A stretch of DNA of 64,000 nucleotides from Pelobacter sp. UBA6093 (GTDB lineage: Bacteria > Desulfobacterota > Desulfuromonadia > Desulfuromonadales > Syntrophotaleaceae), in assembly GCA_002435955.1 (NCBI GenBank), contig DIWZ01000032.1, forward strand, positions 62,001 through 126,000. Reading direction: 5' to 3'. Of this stretch, positions 43,861 to 53,732 are shown in pieces; the stretch's first letter is position 1; each line of letters opens with the position of its first letter. The notes beneath the pieces were generated by a model. That model saw only the letters and a list, made by a program, of their open reading frames with translations. It searched no databases and was not told where the DNA came from. The translations under genes were made by a program, and so were the position numbers.

Positions 43861-46023
43861 TCAACGTTTCTTTTTGCCGGGCCGGCGGCCGGAGCCGGAC
43901 GGCGCCGCGGAGGGCGTCATGCCTTGCAGTTCAAAATCCAACTCTCGGCGCTCAAGATTGACCTTTACCAGCTGAACCATCAACGGATCACCAATACGAA
44001 ATATTCGGCGGCGACGCTGTCCTACCAAACGATGCAACGCCTCGTCAAATTCATAAAAATCGTCCGTCAAGGCAGTAACATGGACCAGTCCCTCGACGAA
44101 AATATCTTTCAATTCGACAAAAATCCCGAACGGCTGAACGTCGGCAACACAAGCTTCGAAAACCTCGCCGACTTTATCGGACATCACCTGGCAGCGTTTC
44201 AACGCCACTATCTCACGCTCGGCTTCCATGGCCCGGCGTTCCCTCTGGGAAGTAATTTCGCCGAGCTCCTCCAACCCCTTGGCAGGGGAAGATACTCCCC
44301 GACCGTCCAGCGCCCGCCTTAGGATACGGTGCACCACCAGGTCAGGATATCGCCGGATGGGTGACGTAAAATGGCAATAACAGTCGGAGGCAAGGCCAAA
44401 GTGCCCCAGGTTTTCGGCACTGTACCGGGCCTGTTTCATGCTGCGCAAAAGGGACTGATTAATCATGCGCTCTTCAGGCCGGCCGCGGACTGCTTCAAGG
44501 GCGGTTTGCAAGGTACTCGGGTGCACCGCATCCCCGTCCAGCACCATCCCGATATTGAAGTGGGCGAGAAACGCCTGAAAAGCCAGAAGCTTCTCTTCAT
44601 TGGGAGGCTCATGCACGCGATAAAGCAGCGGAAGGCTGCGGTCGGACAAAAAGGTCGCGACAGCTTCGTTGGCTGCCAGCATGAACTCTTCAATAATACG
44701 GTGGGCCACCGTGCGTTCAGCGCGTAGAATCTGATCGGGCCGCCCCTGCAGGTCCAGGACGATCTCCGGTTCGGGCAAATCGAAGTCGAGACTGCCCCTG
44801 CGATACCGCATCGCCTGCAGATGCAACGCAAGTTCGGCCATGAGCTGCAGTTGCGAGGTCAGTTCATCGGTCAGCGCGGGGTCAGGGGTTTCCTCCGCCG
44901 TCAACACCCGGGCTACCTCGCGATACGTCAACCGCGCCTTGCTGCGCATGACAGCAGGATAAAACCGGCTTTCCAATCTGGCACCCTGCGCATCGAAAAG
45001 CATCTCGGCAGTCAGCACCAACCGATCGACATCGGGTTGCAGGGAACAGATCCCGTTGCTCAAGGCCTCAGGCAGCATGGGCAGGCAGGTACCGGGGAAG
45101 TAGACACTGGTACCGCGCTCCAGTGCATCGCGATCAAGGGGGCTGTCGGGCTCCACATAATGGGCCACATCGGCAATAGCCACCCACAGGCGGGTAGCTC
45201 CGCCGGGTTCGCGACTGACCGCTACGGCATCGTCAAAATCCTTGGCGGTTTCTCCGTCGATGGTAATCAGCGGCCTGGAACGCAGATCCTCCCGGCCAGC
45301 CAGACTCTCCGGATCAATGGCCGGCGCGACGGATTGCGCCTGCTCCTGAGCTGCCATGGAAAATTCACGGGGAAGGTCGTACTTGTGAGCAACGGCCAGG
45401 ATTTCAACCTGGGGATCGGCAGGGTCGCCAAGGATCTCGAGAATCGAGCCCGTGGGTGGATGCTGACGATCAGGATAACGCTCGATGGAGGCCACCACCA
45501 GATATCCCGGCTGGAGACCTCGCGGGGGGGCAGAAGAAAGCAGAATGGCCTGGGGCAATGCAGGATCGTTCGGAATCACGATTCCGGCGCCGGGACCGGG
45601 CCGATAAGTCCCGACAACCTGTTGGTGCGCCCGTTCCATAACACGCAGGACGCGCCCTTCGAAGCCACCCTTTGAGGAACGTTGCACCTGAACGGCCACA
45701 CGGTCCCCATTCATGACTTCACGCATGAACCTGGCAGGAACAAACACATCGGGCCGGTTGCGGTCTTCAGGGACAACAAACCCGTACCCCTGCCGGTGAA
45801 CCGAGACCTTACCCACCACCATGTCGGTGGATTTCGGCAAGGCATAGAGTCCTTTTCTCACCCGACGCACCAGACCTTCTTCCGCCATGGAATCCAACAG
45901 CTGCAAGGCATGCTGGCGTTCATCCCGCGAAAGCTGGAAATGCGAAAGGATCTGACGTCCGGAAAGGGGTGTCCCCCGGCTTTGAAGCATTATCTTGAAA
46001 AGATCATCGGGCGTAAGGTTCAT
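43861..46023 (-). CDS. rnr: Ribonuclease R
   Basis: 720 residues. N-terminal winged-helix (about 5-65), cold-shock domains (VVGKVSVHRQGYGFVVPED and a second), then the RNB catalytic domain with ITIDGETAKDFDDAVAV (metal-binding Asp residues), AIADVAHYV, and HFTSPIRRYPDLVVHR. An S1 domain lies at about 625-705 (EACVADVQPFGIFVELKDIFVEGL, in parts). A basic tail ends GRRPGKKKR. It degrades structured RNA 3' to 5'. Confidence 0.95.
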   Translation of the reverse strand: MNLTPDDLFKIMLQSRGTPLSGRQILSHFQLSRDERQHALQLLDSMAEEGLVRRVRKGLYALPKSTDMVVGKVSVHRQGYGFVVPEDRNRPDVFVPARFMREVMNGDRVAVQVQRSSKGGFEGRVLRVMERAHQQVVGTYRPGPGAGIVIPNDPALPQAILLSSAPPRGLQPGYLVVASIERYPDRQHPPTGSILEILGDPADPQVEILAVAHKYDLPREFSMAAQEQAQSVAPAIDPESLAGREDLRSRPLITIDGETAKDFDDAVAVSREPGGATRLWVAIADVAHYVEPDSPLDRDALERGTSVYFPGTCLPMLPEALSNGICSLQPDVDRLVLTAEMLFDAQGARLESRFYPAVMRSKARLTYREVARVLTAEETPDPALTDELTSQLQLMAELALHLQAMRYRRGSLDFDLPEPEIVLDLQGRPDQILRAERTVAHRIIEEFMLAANEAVATFLSDRSLPLLYRVHEPPNEEKLLAFQAFLAHFNIGMVLDGDAVHPSTLQTALEAVRGRPEERMINQSLLRSMKQARYSAENLGHFGLASDCYCHFTSPIRRYPDLVVHRILRRALDGRGVSSPAKGLEELGEITSQRERRAMEAEREIVALKRCQVMSDKVGEVFEACVADVQPFGIFVELKDIFVEGLVHVTALTDDFYEFDEALHRLVGQRRRRIFRIGDPLMVQLVKVNLERRELDFELQGMTPSAAPSGSGRRPGKKKR

Positions 46024-46102
46024 AGAATATTTAAACCTTTATTTTTGCTGTTAAAGCCAGAAATTCCTGCCGAACACCCTGAATCCTTCTGACTGGATAA
46101 GT

Positions 46103-47452
46103 TCAATCTTCGGCCGTCTCGCCACTGACAATTTGGTTGATTACCAGACCACTTAACAGCTTGGGATAAAAATAGGTCGATTTTTGCGGCATTTTTTCCC
46201 CGGTATTAGCGACATCCCTGACCTGCACCATGCGGGTGGGATTCATCAAAAAAGCCAGTTGATATTGGCCGGATTGTACCAGGGAGAACGGCTCATCGAA
46301 ATTTTTCACATATTTGAGGTTGGTCTGCTGTTCCTGAGCTTCAGGGGTTATATGGAGCATTTTTTCCAGCACCAGGCGATGCAGCACCGAAACATCGAGC
46401 GTTCGCAGTGCCGGGGAAGCTTTTTCATCAAAAAAGACATCCATGCACTTCGCATCCTTGAGGGTCAGAACATACAGGGTGCGACCGCCGGCAAAAAGGC
46501 CCATGGCAGGCTTGTCTGCGCCTTTGTTCTGAAGGATATCGCGCGCCTCACGACGGGATTGTGCATCATCCGGATCGATGTTATGCGCCTCAACCTCAAA
46601 ATAAGTACTTAATTCCGAGAGAAACGGCTCCAGTCTGAATGATTCCAGACCATAAACCAAACGATGGGTCGGAAAGATCGACATCCCCTGATCTTCCATA
46701 TTGGCAAAATACATCAGAACGTAATTGAAAAGCTCCTTGCCACTGAAATCGTCACACTGCTGCCGTCTGAAATCCCGGTAATTCAAGGCCGTCTCATAAC
46801 GGTGATGGCCATCGGCAATAAATACAGGTTTGTTTTCCAGCAGATCACAGACTTTTTGAACAACCGTGCTGTCAGTCACCTGCCACAATCGGTGAATGAC
46901 ACCCTCCTCGTCGGTTACTTCGACATCCGGAGTGCGTTTTTTCAGTTCCCAGGTCAGGGCCTCCTGGACGCAACAAGGGTCGGAATATAAGCCGAAAATG
47001 GGACTGAAATTGGCTTCGCAGGCCTTGGTCAGCTTCAAACGATCCGCCTTCGGTCCGGAAAGGGTCTTTTCATGGGGTTTGACCATGCCGGTGGCAAAAT
47101 CCTCCAGGCGTGTTAGTGCTATAAACCCTTTGCGCACTACCGTCCCTACCCCTTCGACCTGATACTCCTCATCATAGAGATAGATGGATGGGTGGGCATC
47201 CCGGACAAGGATGTCATCCGCCATCCACTGCTGGAAAAAACCCGCCGCCCTTGTATAACGGTTATTCCCCTCATCATCAGCTTCATCGATTTTACCCAAA
47301 ATAAGCCGAACAATGTTAAAGGGACTGCGATGATAAAGATTCTCCTGCAACTCCGGAGAAATAACATCGTACGGTGGCGCCGTAACGCTCGCAGGATCCT
47401 GAATCTTTTCGAGATTATAGCGAACGGCCCTGAACGGAGCGATCTTTGCCAT
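46103..47452 (-). CDS. DUF1015 family protein
   Basis: 449 residues, full length for DUF1015: MAKIAPFRAVRYNLEKI, TAPPYDVISPELQENLY, HEKTLSGPKADRLKLTKA, FIADGHHRYETALNYRD and VSVLHRLVLEKML. A HxxD-like FIADGHHRY motif is invariant in the family. These cytoplasmic proteins are often near serine/one-carbon genes, but no activity is established. It lies 79 bases upstream of rnr. Confidence 0.88.
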   Translation of the reverse strand: MAKIAPFRAVRYNLEKIQDPASVTAPPYDVISPELQENLYHRSPFNIVRLILGKIDEADDEGNNRYTRAAGFFQQWMADDILVRDAHPSIYLYDEEYQVEGVGTVVRKGFIALTRLEDFATGMVKPHEKTLSGPKADRLKLTKACEANFSPIFGLYSDPCCVQEALTWELKKRTPDVEVTDEEGVIHRLWQVTDSTVVQKVCDLLENKPVFIADGHHRYETALNYRDFRRQQCDDFSGKELFNYVLMYFANMEDQGMSIFPTHRLVYGLESFRLEPFLSELSTYFEVEAHNIDPDDAQSRREARDILQNKGADKPAMGLFAGGRTLYVLTLKDAKCMDVFFDEKASPALRTLDVSVLHRLVLEKMLHITPEAQEQQTNLKYVKNFDEPFSLVQSGQYQLAFLMNPTRMVQVRDVANTGEKMPQKSTYFYPKLLSGLVINQIVSGETAED

Positions 47453-47591
47453 ATGTCGACCCCCATACGGTTTGTGTTTGTAAGTAAATCAAAGCGTTTA
47501 CTATACGCAAGGGGCATTCGGTGTGGCAAGAAAAAAGCTTTGGGTTTCTTCAACGAACGAACAGGCCCCCACTAAAATTGAGTGTATAAAA

Positions 47592-47623
47592 ATATAGCCC
47601 GATGATCGATAAATCACCGGGCT
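47592..47623 (-). terminator. Intrinsic terminator after the pilE-like gene
   Basis: AGCCCG (47596-47601) pairs with CGGGCT (47618-47623), extended by TGAT/ATCA pairs. On the - strand ATATTTTTATA follows. Confidence 0.8.
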
Positions 47624-47688
47624 AAGGAAATATCTACAGCATCGAATGGACATCAAATTCGAGCAAGAACTTTTTTCTCCCTCAAACC

Positions 47689-48099
47689 TTACCAACACCC
47701 CGCTTGGGCTGCATTTCTGGCACCAGCTTGATTAATGTCCAAAGTGCCACAAGCATCGCTAGCTTGGCCACCTTGAGGCACAGCCTCAAGTGTATAGGAG
47801 GTTGTATCAGGATCTCCTCCCGCCTGAAATTGGAAACGGTATCGCCGGGACTCAATCACGTTGGCATTGATAATGGTTACACCTGTAACCATATCCTGGA
47901 CATCAAGATTTGCATAGGTATTATTGCGGGTATAATGACGTTCCAGACGTTGAGCCATTTCTGTAAGAATGCCTTTGGCAGCAGTACGATTGGTACGCAA
48001 TACGTGTTGATTATAAATAGGTACGGCGATAGCCGACAAAATACCGATAATGGCGACGGTCACCAGTAGCTCTATCAGACTGAAACCTTTTTCTCTCAT
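47689..48099 (-). CDS. pilE: PilE-like minor type IV pilin
   Basis: 136 residues from ATG 48099 (GGGAG nine bases upstream). MREKG|FSLIELLVTVAIIGILSAIAV has Glu5. The body (RTAAKGILTEMAQRLERHYTRN, YRFQFQA, YTLEAVPQG) and a C-terminal Cys pair (SDACGTLDINQAG...AGCW) match PilE minor pilins of the FimU-PilVWXY1E set. It is last in that run, 178 bases behind pilY1. Confidence 0.88.
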   Translation of the reverse strand: MREKGFSLIELLVTVAIIGILSAIAVPIYNQHVLRTNRTAAKGILTEMAQRLERHYTRNNTYANLDVQDMVTGVTIINANVIESRRYRFQFQAGGDPDTTSYTLEAVPQGGQASDACGTLDINQAGARNAAQAGCW

Positions 48100-48277
48100 T
48101 CTCATTGTCTCCCGTGGATCCCGATGCTCCCAAGTGATTGCTTTTGATCGCTTCATTTTAATTCCTGGCATGCCATGGCGATCAGATTTTTTCCAGACCA
48201 GACTGCAAATGTTTTTCAGCGCAAATCATGTCCTGAATGATCGACCCTACTGGCGGATCAAATCAATATGATCCCCA

Positions 48278-51200
48278 TCAGCGCAATTGTCTCCATGAAG
48301 AACGACCTAACAAACTGCCGCTACCTGGCCGTTCCGTGGTAGTTTCAATGTTTCCTGATGAAGTACTAGATAATTTATATTCTTTTGTCCCTGCAGAAAG
48401 AACTCCAGGCGTCGTTGTGATGCCACTGGTCGAACGCTTGCCACTAACCTGAATTTTGACTTCCTGGCCATCGATATCCACAGTAACATAATCGCTATCG
48501 TCAAAGAGCCCATCATCATCCAAATCAAATACGCTATATGTCACCCTGCCACCGGTAAAGGGATCAACCTCGTACAACCAACCAGTACCGCCAAATTCAC
48601 AGGGGCTTCCCGATGGCACGATTGATGAGTAAACCAGATGCTCGCCAATCAACAACGGAGAATCGATTACCCGCTCTCCTTCAGCACCACTGATCGGAGA
48701 AATCAGGTCCATATACCAGCCTTTCACCTCTGTTTCATATACCACCTCAAAATCAGAAAGAACTCTCAAATCATAGTCAAAGGCAGCCACCTCGGCAAGG
48801 ATCGATTGCTCGATAAGAACACTTCGATCCGTTGCAGATATCGCAGCATTATTATCTCTGCTGTCCCGGATACCATAAAAAGTCTGAATCGGCGGATTGG
48901 TTCCCACTACATTATCAAATTTTTCAAAATACTGACCTGTTCCAAAATAAACCATAACCTGAGAACTGTTCCCGAAAGGTCCATATCCTACATTGGGTCG
49001 ACTGGTAATGGGTTGAGTCTCACCGGAAGGCCCTTTTGCCGTAAACAAAGGAACAGAAGTGCTGCCTTTTTTCAGTGGTATACCCCAACTATTTACACTG
49101 CTGGCACTGACATCAAATTTCCACATATTCCCTCGCAGGTCCCCTGCATAGATTGCATCCACAATGCGGTCACCATCATAATCGATTGGCGCCGGGGTAG
49201 CCAGACCGTTGGGAAGTGAAATTGAGCCAACCTGCGTATCGATTTTTTTGATCAATGCACCGGTTTGGAGATTAACGATATACAGAACTGCCTTACCATT
49301 AGTGCTGTTATAACCATTGCCGAACACGGCGGCCCATTGGCCATTGGCCATGCGCACGACAAAAGCCTGCCCAATGGTAAAACCCAGATCCGTATCAGCA
49401 TATTCCCACAACACATCACCGCTGCTAAAACTGTCAGGCTCGGTGACATCCAAGGCGAACACCGTCTTGCCTCCTGCGCCCAGAGTTCCAGCCAGGATAG
49501 TACGCCATTCGGGAATACTGTCACCGGACACATCAATGTAGGCATCTGTCGCACGCGGAGAACCATCCACATACATTTGATGCTCATAGGCAGGATCTGT
49601 AAGAAGACTTAACTTGGAATAAACACCCAATGGAACATAAGCAAATTTTTCCACACCTGTTACTGCATCGAAGGCATGCAACAAACCATCATTGCCTCCG
49701 ACGTACAGCATTTTGGTTCTGTTAAGATAAGTTGCTGAAGTGCGATATGCCAGATAAGAAATTCCTTCAAGACCCAGAAGGTCTTGATAACCGTAGTTTT
49801 GAGTGCCGACAAACCATGGGTCGGAGTTAATGATATCCCCCATCACCTGGTTTCGGTTCCGGAATCCTCCTCCGTTCTTCTGCTCTTCGGCCTGATTGCC
49901 ACGCAAGTAATTTAGACGTTCCTGGCCAAGACCGTCGACAGCACCAGAGCCATTCTGGTTAAGTGCAGCCTGTTGGGTAGTATGCAACGGAGTTGATGCA
50001 CCCCAGGAAAACTCCACCCCTGAAGGGCTTCCGGAGACATTGGGGTTAAGGGTAAATATCTTTCGATTAACCGGAAGAGGAAGAAGATCAGCAGCGTCCC
50101 AAACGGGCAACCCGACAGAACCATCGGAGTTTACTGGAAATGCCAACAAATGCCCGGACCAATCGCCGCTGTCAAAACGTGCCTGATAGATAAGGGTGTC
50201 CGTATCGAGTCGTGTGGAGTTGGTAGCAATTGCTGCAGCAGACGAGGTCATCCCCAGAATGCTGCTGAAGGCATTCGACAACTGATCTTTCAAAGTTAAT
50301 GCATTGGTTACGAGAAAATAATTATCCGGCTGACCATCGTTATCGGCATCCCACTCCCCGGTATCGGGTAGACCATCCTTGTTCAAATCCTTAAAATTTC
50401 CATATTTAGCCGCATACCACAACGGGTTTTTCAAAAACCCGGCAGCATTATGGCCGGACGCCGTAAAGGTACGACTGGCTTCAAGGGGCAAGGCATCACC
50501 ATCATTCCATCCTGTGCCGATGGTTTTGCCTGGAGGGGTATCGAGAAAATAGTCAGGATCCGAGCTTTCTTCGGTATCGTAGTCACGAACCTCCAAATAA
50601 GTACCATCCGCCGTTGTCCCGGAAATAACATATCCCATATGCTGAATAATTGACCCAGATGCATAAGTTGAATTCATGCTTATTTTTAATGTATGGTCGT
50701 CCAAAACTTGATAGGAATATTCAACAATGGCATCCATATCATGGTCAGCACCTTGCTCGACGTCCTCGAAATTAATGCTGAAGGATCCAGACGTTGCAGT
50801 AAGACTATTTACATAAAAATCTACGATGGTATTGGTCGGCTGAAAGGAGCCCTGGGAACTGTTTATGGAATATCCTCCTACGGATTTGGCAAAAGGAACA
50901 AGGGTCACGGTATTCCCACCAACAGGTATTTTGATTTTCGGCAAAGGAGAAGCAAGGGCCACCGCAAAAGTGGTCATGTTCTGCTCACCTTCTGCATTAT
51001 TAATGTCGTTCTGATTCGCAAACAGGCTCACGCTCCCAGCGTAATATCCGCCCCGTTTAGTGGGCTCTTCAGGAGACAGGCCGCGTATATTGCCAAAGTT
51101 ATTGACATTTTTTACAGTAGGTGCGTAATCGTTCAACGAGCCGGACTGCCCGATAAAGATTTTACGATCCACGCCATATTCATGATCCCAGATTTTTCTT

Positions 51201-53092
51201 CCGATGGCTTCGACGTCGAGACCGTCCATGTCTCCGGAAAAAGATCCGAAATAACTCCCCGGCAACTGATCCGTATCGTAAGATGGATTTATATCGCTTA
51301 AAACGAGCTGAAAAGGCTTGGCACAGTATTCATTATTGCCTTCGGCATAAGGGTTATCCCAACTTGGCAGCGGCAGGCCAAGTTTAGCATCATCGTTCCC
51401 GGTCGAAGATATGTTAAACGACGAAGTCGGACTGCCCTTTCCGGCAAAATAGCGGATGCCCTCAAACATCATTTCGGCAATGGGATTACCCCACATGCGG
51501 CATTCGCCTTCGTTAATTGGTCGCGTGGTAATCCACCCACAATTTTCATTGTATGTGTAACTTGTCGAAAACCCTGTGGTGCGAAGTTTGTCGATAGTCT
51601 TGACGATACCATTAACGGCTGTAAATTGGCCGGTTTGAGGGTTCACTTCATTGCTGAAGCTTTCTACCATCTTACGCAAAACCCCACCGGAGGTATTTTT
51701 TGTATAGGATCCAGTGAGCAACCCAAACAGCATCTGATCGTCTTCGCCATACTCCTGCAACAGGCCGGCGGGTTTAAAGTAATTTACACCAGCGGAATCG
51801 GTATATTGCCGGCAATTGGTTTCCAGCATCCCACTCTTGCAAACCTCAACGCGAACGGCGTAGTCAGTGATGGTGGATGCGCTGCCTTGAACACCATAAA
51901 CCGTCTGGGTCAAACCGGAATAAGCCGATTCAGGCACAACTTTCCAGGCAGTGCCCGAGTCCGAGCCCTTCCACCACAGCTGATAACTGTCGCTACCGGT
52001 CGTTTCCTGATGACGGAATTCAACAACATGATAGCCGCTGGACAGATAAATGCTGCCAGCAGTTGACGGTGGCTCGGAGGAAGATGCACTATGTCCGCCA
52101 TACCATCCGGCCACCACCGTTCCATCGATAATGACCTCTACCGCATCATCGCCGTTAACCGAAAATGAATAGGTGCCGGCACTTGAGATTAATAGCCTCC
52201 CTCGAAAAATCGTAAGGTAATAATCATCGCTGCCAAATGGATTGCCGCTGCCATCGATCTTGGTTACCGATATTGAGCCCTGTTTATGTGTATCGTTGGC
52301 AAACTGATTCACCAGATCTTCATAGGCGGAATGATTTGCGGGATGGCTTGCATAGAGAGCGTCGGTGGATTCGAGGCTGTTATCCAGAACCGGGCTTTCC
52401 TTGGATACCCACTCCCATATGCGATGACTGTTGTTAGGGAGTACCCGCAACCGCGGGATGGTGTCGTCGGAACGCAGGGTTGTATTGCCGAACAGATGGC
52501 GCGTACCGGTAACCGGCAGATCCAACGGCGTGTAGTGACGGATATCATAACCATCAACGGCAATACTGGTGTATTCCTTGCCCCAACTGTGCGCATCCTG
52601 GGGGATATGCGAACGCTCCAAAACGGTTTTGCTTGCTTCGTCGACTCGCCTGAAGCCACCGTATAATACTTTTCTTAGAGCATCCATGCGAGCGGTGGTT
52701 TGATAATTGAGAAAATCACCACTCCATTCCTTGGACCCCGAGCAGATTTTATTAGCCGTAATGCTGCTCGGCTCAAATCGCGCCGGACTGACCGAACTAT
52801 TATACTCATAACATTTACCGGAATCGAAATACCCATAATATTCGATCGAAGGATCGTAGCGAATATCAAGTTTTCCATTATCATTAAGATCCGATGCATC
52901 GTTGTAAGCTTCGTAATACAACTTATGATCTCGCCCTAGTACAATCAAATTCAAAGGCGGAACATCCTGCGTCAAAAATAGGGGTGATTGAGAGATTTCT
53001 CCTGCAACAGATCCAGAGACCGCAACCATTACCAGCAAAAACACCAACCCCGATAAATACGACACCTGCCACTTAATTACAGTGGATTTCAT
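48278..53092 (-). CDS. pilY1: PilY1-type pilus tip protein with an inserted PA14 domain
   Basis: 1604 residues with a signal peptide (LSGLVFLLVMVAVSGSVAG). A PA14-like beta domain covers about 288-392: YYLTIFRGRLLISSAGTYSF, SVNGDDAVEVIIDG, SIYLSSGYHVVEFRHQE. Asp-rich calcium-type loops occur near 69-78 (LNDNGKLD) and near 900 (DLNKDGLPD, DADNDGQPD). The C-terminal PilY1 propeller (about 1050-1500) has GNDGLLHAFDAVTGVEKFAY and the calcium loop DYDGDRIVDAIYAGD with GNMWKFD. No clear VWA domain is present. PilY1 sits at the pilus tip and primes assembly with the minor pilins; PA14 often binds sugars. Confidence 0.92.
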   Translation of the reverse strand: MKSTVIKWQVSYLSGLVFLLVMVAVSGSVAGEISQSPLFLTQDVPPLNLIVLGRDHKLYYEAYNDASDLNDNGKLDIRYDPSIEYYGYFDSGKCYEYNSSVSPARFEPSSITANKICSGSKEWSGDFLNYQTTARMDALRKVLYGGFRRVDEASKTVLERSHIPQDAHSWGKEYTSIAVDGYDIRHYTPLDLPVTGTRHLFGNTTLRSDDTIPRLRVLPNNSHRIWEWVSKESPVLDNSLESTDALYASHPANHSAYEDLVNQFANDTHKQGSISVTKIDGSGNPFGSDDYYLTIFRGRLLISSAGTYSFSVNGDDAVEVIIDGTVVAGWYGGHSASSSEPPSTAGSIYLSSGYHVVEFRHQETTGSDSYQLWWKGSDSGTAWKVVPESAYSGLTQTVYGVQGSASTITDYAVRVEVCKSGMLETNCRQYTDSAGVNYFKPAGLLQEYGEDDQMLFGLLTGSYTKNTSGGVLRKMVESFSNEVNPQTGQFTAVNGIVKTIDKLRTTGFSTSYTYNENCGWITTRPINEGECRMWGNPIAEMMFEGIRYFAGKGSPTSSFNISSTGNDDAKLGLPLPSWDNPYAEGNNEYCAKPFQLVLSDINPSYDTDQLPGSYFGSFSGDMDGLDVEAIGRKIWDHEYGVDRKIFIGQSGSLNDYAPTVKNVNNFGNIRGLSPEEPTKRGGYYAGSVSLFANQNDINNAEGEQNMTTFAVALASPLPKIKIPVGGNTVTLVPFAKSVGGYSINSSQGSFQPTNTIVDFYVNSLTATSGSFSINFEDVEQGADHDMDAIVEYSYQVLDDHTLKISMNSTYASGSIIQHMGYVISGTTADGTYLEVRDYDTEESSDPDYFLDTPPGKTIGTGWNDGDALPLEASRTFTASGHNAAGFLKNPLWYAAKYGNFKDLNKDGLPDTGEWDADNDGQPDNYFLVTNALTLKDQLSNAFSSILGMTSSAAAIATNSTRLDTDTLIYQARFDSGDWSGHLLAFPVNSDGSVGLPVWDAADLLPLPVNRKIFTLNPNVSGSPSGVEFSWGASTPLHTTQQAALNQNGSGAVDGLGQERLNYLRGNQAEEQKNGGGFRNRNQVMGDIINSDPWFVGTQNYGYQDLLGLEGISYLAYRTSATYLNRTKMLYVGGNDGLLHAFDAVTGVEKFAYVPLGVYSKLSLLTDPAYEHQMYVDGSPRATDAYIDVSGDSIPEWRTILAGTLGAGGKTVFALDVTEPDSFSSGDVLWEYADTDLGFTIGQAFVVRMANGQWAAVFGNGYNSTNGKAVLYIVNLQTGALIKKIDTQVGSISLPNGLATPAPIDYDGDRIVDAIYAGDLRGNMWKFDVSASSVNSWGIPLKKGSTSVPLFTAKGPSGETQPITSRPNVGYGPFGNSSQVMVYFGTGQYFEKFDNVVGTNPPIQTFYGIRDSRDNNAAISATDRSVLIEQSILAEVAAFDYDLRVLSDFEVVYETEVKGWYMDLISPISGAEGERVIDSPLLIGEHLVYSSIVPSGSPCEFGGTGWLYEVDPFTGGRVTYSVFDLDDDGLFDDSDYVTVDIDGQEVKIQVSGKRSTSGITTTPGVLSAGTKEYKLSSTSSGNIETTTERPGSGSLLGRSSWRQLR

Positions 53093-53170
53093 CTGTTATC
53101 TCCTCCGCTTGCAACGAAGCAGTTTAAGACCTGAAAGCACATCCGCACATATTGCAGCAAAATTCATAAA

Positions 53171-53707
53171 TTACTTTTTAAAAGTACACTGCAACACAAC
53201 TGTGGCCGTAGTCGTGCCACCGACGCCTCGAGCCGTAACTCTATACACCCTGTTGTCGGGTACAGCCTCACTGGCGACAAGCGACCCGTTGACTGTGGAT
53301 TCAAGAGCCCCCATATCTTCGATGATATAACGCGGCTGCTGAGCGACATGGTCGATGGTGTCGGTCCCGGATATCTTGCGTGAATCACTGTCGTCCCAGT
53401 TAACAAGATTCCAGCGTGGAGTGGTGCCGGCAGCCGTTGGTTGATAGAGTCCATCGGTACCGTCAAACGCCGGCAAGGTAGCCCCTTCCAGAAAGTACTC
53501 TGCATCGCGCAACGCAGCCTCGGCAGCTTGAAAAGCCAAATTTCGATTGCTCATATTGCCGGCCATACGCTCCTCAAGTACGCTGCCTTGCATACCGGCC
53601 AGGGCCAATAGCGACAATACCAGTAAGATAACGAGGCTGGTCACCAATGCCGCACCAGATTCGTCCTGAAGAACGGAACTGTCCACAATTCTCATTTTTT
53701 TAACCAT
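53171..53707 (-). CDS. pilX: Minor pilin PilX
   Basis: 178 residues from ATG 53707. PilX N-terminal signature ESGAALVTSLVILLVLSLLA then LAGMQGSVLEERMAGNMSNR and AFQAAEAALRDAE. The cleavage site is SG|AALV, without the usual Glu5. It lies between pilW (26 bases upstream) and pilY1. Confidence 0.9.
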   Translation of the reverse strand: MVKKMRIVDSSVLQDESGAALVTSLVILLVLSLLALAGMQGSVLEERMAGNMSNRNLAFQAAEAALRDAEYFLEGATLPAFDGTDGLYQPTAAGTTPRWNLVNWDDSDSRKISGTDTIDHVAQQPRYIIEDMGALESTVNGSLVASEAVPDNRVYRVTARGVGGTTTATVVLQCTFKK

Positions 53708-53732
53708 TACAGACACCCTTTCGGTGCGGTTA

